From assembly GCA_002413395.1 (NCBI GenBank), contig DHWX01000009.1:70618-91045 (forward strand): DNA of 20,428 nucleotides. The letters run 5' to 3'. Within the stretch, counting starts at the first letter, position 1, and the number at the start of each line of letters is the position of its first letter. Of the stretch, positions 14,302 to 20,428 are shown in pieces. The notes beneath the pieces are model-generated. The model was not told the origin of the DNA and searched no databases. It saw only the letters and a program-made list of their open reading frames with translations. A program made the position numbers and the translations under genes. This DNA comes from Polaromonas sp. UBA5171 (GTDB lineage: Bacteria; Pseudomonadota; Gammaproteobacteria; Burkholderiales; Burkholderiaceae_C).

Positions 14302-15360
14302 CTATGCCACGTCCTGATCCGCCCCATGCGCCAGCGCCATCACATCGCGCGGGTGCAACGCCTTGAGCCGGTGGTCACTCCAGACCTGACGCCAGCGACG
14401 TGCCCCCGGCAGGCCATTGCGCAGGCCCAGCATATGGCGAGCGATTGCGCTCCACGGTGTGCCGTGTTCAGCGGCCTCGCGCGCCATGTAGCCCGTCATC
14501 TGCTCCTCGACCGCCTCGCGGGTGAGCGTCCCGGTGTCTTCCAGGCGGTCGGCAAACCCCGGCCGGCCGGAAGGAAAATATCGCTGATCCCACCCGGCCA
14601 GCCACCAGGGATTGTGATAAGCCTCGCGCCCCACCATCACGCCATCGAGTTCCCGCAGGTGCTCCTCGACCTGCTCATTCCTGGTGATACCGCCATTGAT
14701 GCAGAGGGTCAAATGCGGAAATTCCTGTTTCAGACGGTGCACCAGCGCGTAGCGCAGCGGCGGCACCTCGCGATTTTCCTTCGGACTGAGCCCTTTGAGC
14801 CAGGCGTTACGGGCATGGACAATAAAAGTTTTGCAGCCCGCCTCGCTCACCGCGCCCACAAAGTCGCGAACGAACTCATGGCTCTCACCCTGGTCGATGC
14901 CGACGCGGTGCTTCACCGTGATCGGGATGCTCACCGCATCCACCATCGCCTTCACGCAGTCAGCGACCAGTTGCGGCTCGGCCATCAGGCAGGCGCCAAA
15001 GGAGCCGCGCTGCACGCGTTCGCTGGGGCAGCCGCAGTTGAGGTTGATCTCGTCATAGCCCCACTGCGCACCAAGTTTGGCGGCGTGCGCCAGATCGGCC
15101 GGTTCGCTGCCGCCAAGCTGCAGCGCCACAGCATGCTCCTCGGCATTAAAGCGCAGATGTCGGGCTACGTCGCCATGAATCAGCGCACTCGTGGTTACCA
15201 TCTCGGTGTACAGCCGGGCACGGCGCGTCAGCAGGCGGTGGAAATAGCGGCAATGCCTATCTGTCCAGTCCATCATGGGGGCAACGCTCATGCGCCAGGG
15301 GTTGCTGGGTGTGCTTGAAGCCGCGTTAGCGGTAGATGAAACAGGAACGGAAGCAGACAT
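14302..15360 (-). CDS. dusA: tRNA-dihydrouridine synthase A
   Basis: DusA is a flavin (FMN) enzyme that reduces uridine to dihydrouridine at positions 20/20a of the tRNA D-loop, using NADPH. The 352-residue product carries the family hallmarks: RMSVAPMMDWTDRHCRYFHR (23-42), YTEMVTT, the active-site loop NLNCGCPSERVQRGSFGACL with the catalytic Cys of GCPS (C111), KHRVGID, FIVHARNAWLKGLSPKENRE, and the FMN phosphate site INGGI...VMVGREAYHNPW. I chose ATG 15360 (MSASV) because the homologous region begins about 20 residues later. The frame is open upstream to 15729, but that stretch overlaps the divergent peptidase gene and looks non-coding. It runs toward the ECF module, ending 127 bases before the COG4315 start. 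Confidence 0.96.
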   Translation of the reverse strand: MSASVPVSSTANAASSTPSNPWRMSVAPMMDWTDRHCRYFHRLLTRRARLYTEMVTTSALIHGDVARHLRFNAEEHAVALQLGGSEPADLAHAAKLGAQWGYDEINLNCGCPSERVQRGSFGACLMAEPQLVADCVKAMVDAVSIPITVKHRVGIDQGESHEFVRDFVGAVSEAGCKTFIVHARNAWLKGLSPKENREVPPLRYALVHRLKQEFPHLTLCINGGITRNEQVEEHLRELDGVMVGREAYHNPWWLAGWDQRYFPSGRPGFADRLEDTGTLTREAVEEQMTGYMAREAAEHGTPWSAIARHMLGLRNGLPGARRWRQVWSDHRLKALHPRDVMALAHGADQDVA

Positions 15361-15478
15361 CGCTACATTTTCCCAGAAAGGTTCGGTCAGCCTTCCACCA
15401 GCCCCGGCGGGCGGGTAACATGGACGGCCATGCATCCGGTCAAGCATGCATGAGACGCACGAAAAAAGGTCGACAAAA

Positions 15479-17293
15479 ATGCCACGATTCCAGCCAATCC
15501 CCCCTCTTGGCCATCCTCCTTTGTGGGTGCGCGCGCGTGCGCTGACCCTGCCAGGCCTGACGCTGCTGCTGGCGGCCTGCACCTCGGTACCGTTGCCGCC
15601 CTGGACTCCGCCCGCCACCCGCCACCCTGCCAGCCCGCGCGTCAGCCCTGAAACATCTGCGCAAGCCGCGCCAGCCGTCGTGCAGGTGTTTCCGGTCGCG
15701 TCGCCAGCAATCATTGGCGCACTGCCCACAGCGCCCGCTGGGCAGTTCGCACCGGACAGCGCCGCTGTTGCCGCACGTTTTCCTGCCCCCTCGGTGATTT
15801 ACAACACGCCGGGCCTGCAGGCTGGCCGCACCACATTCACCACACAGGCAGAAATCAGCGCCTGGCTGCACGATCAGACAGCTGCGGCGGCGCGTTCGGC
15901 AGGGATCAAAGCCGCCGTGCTATCCATCGGCGAATCCCAGCGCGGCGTGCCACTGGAGGCGCTGATCCTGACGAGCGCCACCAGCACCGATCCGACCACC
16001 CTGCTGGCTGCGGGAAAGCCCACGGTGCTGCTGATGGGCCAGCAGCATGGAAACGAACCGGCCGGCAGCGAAGCGCTGCTCGTCATCGCCAGGGAACTGG
16101 CCCAGGGCCTCCTGCAGCCCATGCTGCAAAACATCAATGTACTGATTGTTCCGCGTGCCAATCCGGATGGCGCGGCCAGCAACCAGCGCGTCACCGCAAA
16201 CGGGCTGGACATGAACCACGATCATTTGCTGCTCGACACGCCGGAAGCGCAGGCGCTGGCCCGGCTCACGCGTGATTACCAACCGACCGTTGTGGTGGAT
16301 GCCCACGAGTACGTCGTGGCGGGTCGCTTTTTGCAAAAATTTGGTGCATTGCGAAAGTCCGATGCACTGCTGGAATACGCTACCGCCGCCAATTTGCCCG
16401 AGTTTTTGACCAAGGCCGCCGAAGAGTGGTACCGCCGACCGCTGCTGGCCGCGCTCAAGGGTCAGGGTCTCAGCACCGAATGGTATTACACGACGTCGAT
16501 GGATTTGGCCAACAAAAAAGTCTCCATGGGGAACACGTGGCCCGATACCAGCCGCAATGTCAACGGTCTTAAAAATGCCGTCAGCCTGCTGATCGAAACG
16601 CGCGGCGTGGGCATTGGCCGGCAGCATATCCAGCGGCGTGTTCACACTCATGTGACGGCCATCACCAGTGTGCTGAACAGCACCGCCCAGCGCGCCAGCG
16701 ACCTCGGCCAGCTTCGCCCCTACATTGAAAAAGAGCTTAGCGCTGAGGCTTGCAAGGGGGAAGCGATTGTGGAGGCCGCACCTACGCCGACCCAGCACGA
16801 GCTGGTCATGCTGGACCCGGTGACTGGTGCTGACAAGCCCATCACGGTGGACTGGAACTCCACGCTCGTGTTGCAGACTCTCAAGGCGCGTGCTCGACCC
16901 TGCGGTTACTGGCTGTCTGCGGGTTCGACCAAGGCTGCCGACCGGTTGCGCTTGCTCGGCGTCCAGGTGCTGCGGGTGGTGGAACCCGGTTCCTTGCTGG
17001 GCGACAGCTACCAGGAAACCTCACGCGCCACAGACCAGGACCAAGAGGTGCGCGGAGCGATTGCCAGCGGCAACTCCATCGTCAAGGTGCAAGTGAGCCT
17101 CGCGCGCGGCGTGCTCGACGCGCCGCGCGGCAGCTATTACGTGCCGCTCAACCAGCCGCTGGGCAACCTGGCATTTGCCGCGCTGGAGCCCGACACCCAG
17201 AGCAGCTACTTTGCCAACCATATTCTGGATAGCCTGCCAAGCACCGTGCGCGTGATGACAGAGCCCACTATCAAGCTCGAAGAATTGCCTTGA
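15479..17293 (+). CDS. M14-family zinc metallopeptidase, predicted lipoprotein
   Basis: A 604-residue cell-envelope protein. The N-terminus is basic and hydrophobic and ends in a lipobox, LLAAC (Cys34), so a lipidated periplasmic or outer-membrane protein is predicted. An Ala/Pro/Ser-rich stretch follows to about 90. The carboxypeptidase-like domain (about 120-400) shows the zinc site HGNE (H190, E193), the substrate-binding RANPDG, the second zinc His in VVDAHEYV (H276) and a catalytic Glu in LIETRG (E373). The last 200 residues or so form an extra domain I do not recognise. I prefer ATG 15479, which has AAGG nine bases ahead. An in-frame ATG at 15446 would add 11 charged residues. It diverges from dusA with 118 bases between starts. 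The substrate (peptide, murein or ester) is unknown. Confidence 0.87.
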   Translation: MPRFQPIPPLGHPPLWVRARALTLPGLTLLLAACTSVPLPPWTPPATRHPASPRVSPETSAQAAPAVVQVFPVASPAIIGALPTAPAGQFAPDSAAVAARFPAPSVIYNTPGLQAGRTTFTTQAEISAWLHDQTAAAARSAGIKAAVLSIGESQRGVPLEALILTSATSTDPTTLLAAGKPTVLLMGQQHGNEPAGSEALLVIARELAQGLLQPMLQNINVLIVPRANPDGAASNQRVTANGLDMNHDHLLLDTPEAQALARLTRDYQPTVVVDAHEYVVAGRFLQKFGALRKSDALLEYATAANLPEFLTKAAEEWYRRPLLAALKGQGLSTEWYYTTSMDLANKKVSMGNTWPDTSRNVNGLKNAVSLLIETRGVGIGRQHIQRRVHTHVTAITSVLNSTAQRASDLGQLRPYIEKELSAEACKGEAIVEAAPTPTQHELVMLDPVTGADKPITVDWNSTLVLQTLKARARPCGYWLSAGSTKAADRLRLLGVQVLRVVEPGSLLGDSYQETSRATDQDQEVRGAIASGNSIVKVQVSLARGVLDAPRGSYYVPLNQPLGNLAFAALEPDTQSSYFANHILDSLPSTVRVMTEPTIKLEELP

Positions 17294-17418
17294 TTGCTTT
17301 CAGTATCCCGCTGCATGGCATTGACGCCTGCGTCTTACAGGAAAACGCTGCCATGGCTGACAGAGCATGTTCAATTGCCGTGCTTTACTGATCCAGTTAA
17401 CGCAAGAAAGCAAGCACC

Positions 17419-17814
17419 ATGAAAGACTTCAAACTGACCGACAAGATGCTGAGCGTGGGTGGGGTCTTTTACCCGACTGGCTATGCCTTCTTCATGTTTC
17501 CAGGTGTTGAAGACGCCAGACAGGCGGCGCGCGAACTCAAAACCTACAGCGACGACATTTTGCTGTTGACACCGGCGACCATCCTGGAAGTCATCGGCAA
17601 GGCAGATGGCAACTCAGACCTGCTGCTGCCAAGTGTCGGCACCGAAGGGGACACGGTCCATAAATATGTAGAGCTGGCGCAGGAAGGCCATCATGCACTG
17701 ATGGTTCCGGTGGGCTCCGCGAAAGCCACGGAGCGTGTCATGAGCGTGGTCCGAACGCTGCCTTTTTCCTATGCCCAGAGATACCACCTGCTGGCCATTG
17801 AAGACCTGGAGTAG
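17419..17814 (+). CDS. Unrecognised 131-residue soluble protein
   Basis: I do not recognise a family. The product is 131 residues, has no signal peptide or membrane helix, and has the alternating pattern of a small alpha/beta domain: FFMFPGVEDARQAARELKTY, then ILLLTPATILEVIG, then a HHALMVPVGSAKATERVMSV segment near the C-terminus. Codon use is like its neighbours, which supports a real gene. The start ATG 17419 has only a weak purine-rich site (AAGAAAG) ahead. It lies 125 bases after the peptidase gene and 62 bases before the glutathione transferase, in the same direction. Co-transcription with the latter is possible but unproven. Confidence 0.72.
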   Translation: MKDFKLTDKMLSVGGVFYPTGYAFFMFPGVEDARQAARELKTYSDDILLLTPATILEVIGKADGNSDLLLPSVGTEGDTVHKYVELAQEGHHALMVPVGSAKATERVMSVVRTLPFSYAQRYHLLAIEDLE

Positions 17815-17876
17815 CTTGGCGCAGTTGCGTTACTCACAGGGCGCCTGCTCAACACCCACACGCCAAAGGACTCCTG

Positions 17877-18596
17877 ATGATTGACCTGTATTACTGGCCC
17901 ACACCCAACGGATGGAAGATTTCCATCATGCTTGAGGAATGCGGCCTGCCCTACCGGTTTGTTCCGGTCAACATCGGCAAGGGTGAACAGTTCTCGCCTG
18001 ACTTTCTGGCCATCAGCCCGAACAACCGCATGCCGGCCATTGTTGACCACGCGCCCAACGATGAAGGCGCGCCTGTCGCAATATTTGAGAGCGGCGCCAT
18101 CTTGCTGTACCTGGCAGAAAAAACGGGGCGCTTCCTGGCCTCCGATATGCGGCAGCGCTACCGCATACTGCAGTGGCTGATGTGGCAAATGGGCGGGCTG
18201 GGTCCGATGGCCGGGCAAAACGGCCACTTTCTTTTATACGCTCCGGAAAAACTTCCCTACGCCATCGAACGTTACGGCAAGGTAGTGGACCGACTCTACG
18301 GCGTGCTGGATGCTCAACTGGCGCGTACTGGAGCGTACGTTGCGGGTGCGGATTATTCGATTGCCGATATGGCGATTTTCCCCTGGGTGCGCACGCACAA
18401 GGCGCAGCAGGTTGATCTGGGTAAATTCCTCGCGGTTCGGCGCTGGTATGACGCGCTGTTTGAACGGCCAGCCCTCAAACGCGGGCTCGATCTCGGCAAG
18501 GAGCTTCGCGCACCTGCCCTGACCGATGAAGCACGGAAAACCCTGTTTGGACAGACCGCCCAAAGCGTTCAGAGCGGCGGACCCAGGAGCGTGTGA
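17877..18596 (+). CDS. yfcG: Glutathione S-transferase, nu-class/YfcG-like
   Basis: Cytosolic glutathione transferase family, 239 residues. The N-terminal thioredoxin-like domain (about 1-85) opens MIDLYYWPTPNGWKISIMLE. The T9/N11 pair is where nu-class enzymes such as E. coli YfcG contact glutathione, in place of the usual Tyr, Ser or Cys. The cis-Pro segment PNNRMPAIVDH and the FESGAILLYLAEKTG stretch are clear. The helical domain (about 95-205) includes WLMWQMGGLGPMAGQN and YSIADMAIFPWV. YfcG-type enzymes have disulfide reductase activity toward small glutathione-linked disulfides. A strong ribosome site, AAAGGA, lies six bases before ATG 17877. The isomerase-like gene starts 26 bases after its stop, so they are probably one operon. 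The C-terminal 30 residues extend past the E. coli protein. Confidence 0.92.
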   Translation: MIDLYYWPTPNGWKISIMLEECGLPYRFVPVNIGKGEQFSPDFLAISPNNRMPAIVDHAPNDEGAPVAIFESGAILLYLAEKTGRFLASDMRQRYRILQWLMWQMGGLGPMAGQNGHFLLYAPEKLPYAIERYGKVVDRLYGVLDAQLARTGAYVAGADYSIADMAIFPWVRTHKAQQVDLGKFLAVRRWYDALFERPALKRGLDLGKELRAPALTDEARKTLFGQTAQSVQSGGPRSV

Positions 18597-18622
18597 TTGA
18601 CACCGGAAAAGGTGCGCCCCCC

Positions 18623-19255
18623 ATGATTGAATTTTTCTTTGACTGTTCCAGCCCCTGGACTTACCTGGCTTTTCGCAACATCCAGCCCCTCGCGTCCGAG
18701 CTCAAGGAGACCATCCGTTGGCGGCCAGTGCTGGTGGGCGGCATCTTTAACAGTGTCAACAAGGACGTTTACGTCGCGCGGGAAGACACTGACTCACCAA
18801 AAAACCGTTACCGGCTCAAGGAGGTGCAGGACAATGCGCGCGAAGCCGGCTTGGCCATGGTTTTTCCACCCAAGGTTTTCCCGGTCAATAGCGTCAAGGC
18901 GATGCGCGGCTGCCTGTGGATTGCCCAGGACGCACAGGCCAGGGACCATTACCTGACTTTTGTCGAGGCAACGTTTGCGGCCTATTTCGGCGAGGAAAAG
19001 GATATCTCGCGGGATGACGTGCTGGCAGCCATCTGCAGGCAGGCAGACATTGATGCCAATGCTTTTTTTGCAGGTATCGCCAGGCCCGAGATCAAGGAGC
19101 AGCTCAAGGCAAACACCGACGAAGCGATCCGGCGCGGTGCCTTTGGCTCGCCCACCTTCTTCGTGGGTGATGACATGTATTTTGGCAATGATCGCTTGCC
19201 ACTGGTGCGATCAGCCGTGCTGCGCACCCGCAATTCAATGCCCATTGAGCCATAA
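18623..19255 (+). CDS. 2-hydroxychromene-2-carboxylate isomerase-like (kappa-GST/DsbA fold)
   Basis: A 210-residue member of the DsbA-like/kappa glutathione transferase family. Named members isomerise 2-hydroxychromene-2-carboxylate during naphthalene breakdown, using glutathione. The N-terminus MIEFFFDCSSPWTYLAF holds the Ser9/Ser10 position used for glutathione binding in place of a CxxC. The C-terminal signature RRGAFGSPTFFVGDDMYFGN is typical, with the cis-Pro of SPTFFV. I chose ATG 18623, which has AAAGGTG about ten bases ahead and matches family N-termini. A GTG at 18593 would overlap the transferase stop. No other aromatic-degradation gene is nearby, so the true substrate is open. It follows the glutathione transferase by 26 bases, which fits shared glutathione chemistry. 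Confidence 0.88.
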   Translation: MIEFFFDCSSPWTYLAFRNIQPLASELKETIRWRPVLVGGIFNSVNKDVYVAREDTDSPKNRYRLKEVQDNAREAGLAMVFPPKVFPVNSVKAMRGCLWIAQDAQARDHYLTFVEATFAAYFGEEKDISRDDVLAAICRQADIDANAFFAGIARPEIKEQLKANTDEAIRRGAFGSPTFFVGDDMYFGNDRLPLVRSAVLRTRNSMPIEP

Positions 19256-19321
19256 GGCGGCATTCACGGGTCGCTGTTTGTGCGCGCTACCCGGCCACGG
19301 CGCAGCATGGACAATAGGGTC

Positions 19322-20428
19322 ATGATGCTCAAGATTCCTGAACTTCTCCTGCCTGCGGGCTCGCTGGACAAAATGCGCGCAGCTTACGACTTTGGTGCCG
19401 ACGCAGTGTACGCCGGCCAGCCGCGCTACTCCTTGCGCGCGCGCAACAACGAATTCCGGCTGGAGCAGATCCAGATCGGCATTGAAGAAGCCCACGTCCG
19501 AAACAAGAAGTTTTTTGTCACCAGCAACCTGCTGCCGCACAACGACAAGGTGCGCACCTACCTGCGCGACATCGAGCCGGTGATCGCCATGAAGCCCGAT
19601 GGCCTGATCATGGCCGACCCGGGCCTGATCATGATGGTGCGCGAAAAATGGCCGGAAGTACCCATTCACCTCTCGGTGCAGGCCAACACCGTAAACTGGG
19701 CGGCCGTGAAGTTCTGGCAGAAGATGGGCGTGGCGCGCATCATCCTCTCGCGCGAGTTGAGCCTGGACGAAATCGAAAAAATCCGCCAGGAATGCCCCGA
19801 CATCGAGCTTGAGGTGTTTGTGCACGGCGCGCTGTGCATCGCCTACTCGGGCCGCTGCCTGCTCTCGGGCTATTTCAACCGGCGCGACTCCAATCAGGGC
19901 ACCTGCACCAACGCCTGCCGCTGGAACTACACGCCGCAGGCCGGCACCGACGAAACAGATTCCGGCGAGGTGCAACCGCTCAAGCTGGAAGGCAGCTTCA
20001 GTTTTGCCAAAGAGCAGGTGGAGGCCGAACAGGCCTTCGCCGCCTGCGGTGGCAGCCCGCGCCACCCGCTGGCCGATGGCGTCTATCTGCTTGAGGAAAA
20101 AGAGCGCCCCGGCCAGCTCCTGCCCATCATGGAAGACGAGCACGGCACCTACATCATGAACAGCAAGGACTTGCGCGCCGTGGAGCACGTGGAGCGGCTG
20201 GTGAAGATCGGGATTGATTCGCTCAAGATCGAGGGCCGCACCAAGAGCCAGTACTATGTCTCGCGCACCGCGCAGGTTTACCGCCGCGCCATCGACGATG
20301 CCAGCGCCGGCCGGCCATTCAACCCCGCCTTGATCACAGAACTGGAAGGCCTGGCGAATCGCGGTTACACCAGCGGCTTTCTGGAACGCCGACCGGCGCA
20401 GGACACCCAGAACTACGAATCCGGCAAA
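19322..20428 (+). CDS. trhP: U32 family tRNA hydroxylation protein (TrhP/YegQ type), 3' truncated
   Basis: The frame is open from ATG 19322 to the window end (369 codons, no stop), so the gene continues beyond. It closely resembles E. coli YegQ, now TrhP, which helps make 5-hydroxyuridine at tRNA position 34. The family was first classed as peptidase U32. Visible blocks include ELLLPAGSLDKMRAAYDFGA, DAVYAGQPRYSLRARNNEF, IHLSVQANTVNWAAVKFWQK, the U32 signature EVFVHGALCIAYSGRCLLSG, the GTCTNACRW cysteine cluster, THGTYIMNSKDLRAVEHVER-like and SLKIEGRTKSQYYVSRTAQV stretches, and GYTSGFL. A second ATG at 19325 is equally possible. No strong ribosome site is seen. It starts 66 bases after the isomerase-like gene and may or may not share its transcript. 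Confidence 0.93.
   Translation, partial: MMLKIPELLLPAGSLDKMRAAYDFGADAVYAGQPRYSLRARNNEFRLEQIQIGIEEAHVRNKKFFVTSNLLPHNDKVRTYLRDIEPVIAMKPDGLIMADPGLIMMVREKWPEVPIHLSVQANTVNWAAVKFWQKMGVARIILSRELSLDEIEKIRQECPDIELEVFVHGALCIAYSGRCLLSGYFNRRDSNQGTCTNACRWNYTPQAGTDETDSGEVQPLKLEGSFSFAKEQVEAEQAFAACGGSPRHPLADGVYLLEEKERPGQLLPIMEDEHGTYIMNSKDLRAVEHVERLVKIGIDSLKIEGRTKSQYYVSRTAQVYRRAIDDASAGRPFNPALITELEGLANRGYTSGFLERRPAQDTQNYESGK

Noticed and set aside
14059..15318. Long plus-strand open frame opposite dusA (419 residues)
   Set aside because: It is a shadow of dusA: His/Arg/Ala-rich, with no recognisable domain or ribosome site.
15361..15729. Long N-terminal extension of dusA
   Set aside because: The 123 extra residues overlap the divergent peptidase gene, are low-complexity, and precede a good family-length start at 15360.
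15920..16798. Minus-strand open frame opposite the M14 peptidase gene (292 residues)
   Set aside because: It is a shadow frame. The plus strand carries the catalytic motifs.
18593..18622. GTG start for the isomerase-like gene
   Set aside because: It overlaps the preceding stop, its purine-rich site is only three bases away, and the family N-terminus begins at ATG 18623.
19235..20188. Long minus-strand open frame opposite the U32 gene (317 residues)
   Set aside because: It mirrors a well-conserved trhP reading frame. High GC produces long antisense frames, and no family is recognisable.

Overview
The window reads as a high-GC betaproteobacterial chromosome, most likely Burkholderiales, family Comamonadaceae (Polaromonas/Rhodoferax-like). 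That rests on the type II secretion gene order, the protein families seen and a GC-rich intergenic repeat of a kind I associate with this family. It is inference, not a database match. No RNA gene, insertion sequence, CRISPR array or phage gene was seen, and no gene-free gap exceeds 300 bases.

Layout. (1) Positions 1-8412 (+) hold the distal part of a type II secretion (T2SS) operon, in the order gspK (5' cut), gspL, gspM, gspN, gspD, gspE, gspF. Genes K to E are packed with 4-base overlaps or gaps of at most 22 bases. A 193-base gap with a degenerate GC-rich repeat separates gspE from gspF. (2) Positions 8419-11011 hold a metal-handling neighbourhood: a drug/metabolite-type transporter with a strongly histidine-rich tail (-), diverging from a small exported Cys/His-rich protein, a DUF411 protein and a CusF-like copper-binding protein (+). 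(3) Positions 11127-12422 (+) encode a membrane-anchored TAXI-type solute-binding protein with no permease beside it. (4) Positions 12442-14249 (-) hold an ECF sigma factor module: an ECF-type promoter, an intact exported COG4315 protein, then a sigma gene and an anti-sigma gene that are both broken. (5) Positions 14302-15360 (-) encode dusA, diverging from an M14-type metallopeptidase lipoprotein (15479-17293, +). (6) Positions 17419-20428 (+) hold an unrecognised 131-residue protein, a nu-class-like glutathione transferase, a 2-hydroxychromene-2-carboxylate isomerase-like protein and the 5' part of a U32 family gene (trhP/yegQ type), which runs off the window.

Main discovery. The sigma/anti-sigma pair carries three separate lesions. 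The sigma gene has an in-frame TGA where Trp is expected, and a 3' frame slip whose correction restores a family-typical C-terminus ending three bases before the anti-sigma start. The anti-sigma gene has a 7-bp tandem duplication; removing one copy restores a continuous 269-residue reading frame. The first gene of the module and its ECF-like promoter look intact, so the target promoter appears orphaned from its own regulator.

How the genes work together. The Gsp proteins form one secretion machine. The metal-handling genes plausibly share copper or other metal homeostasis. The two glutathione-linked enzymes are probably co-transcribed. Everything else looks like ordinary chromosomal content. 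I did not find a convincing new defence or mobile system.
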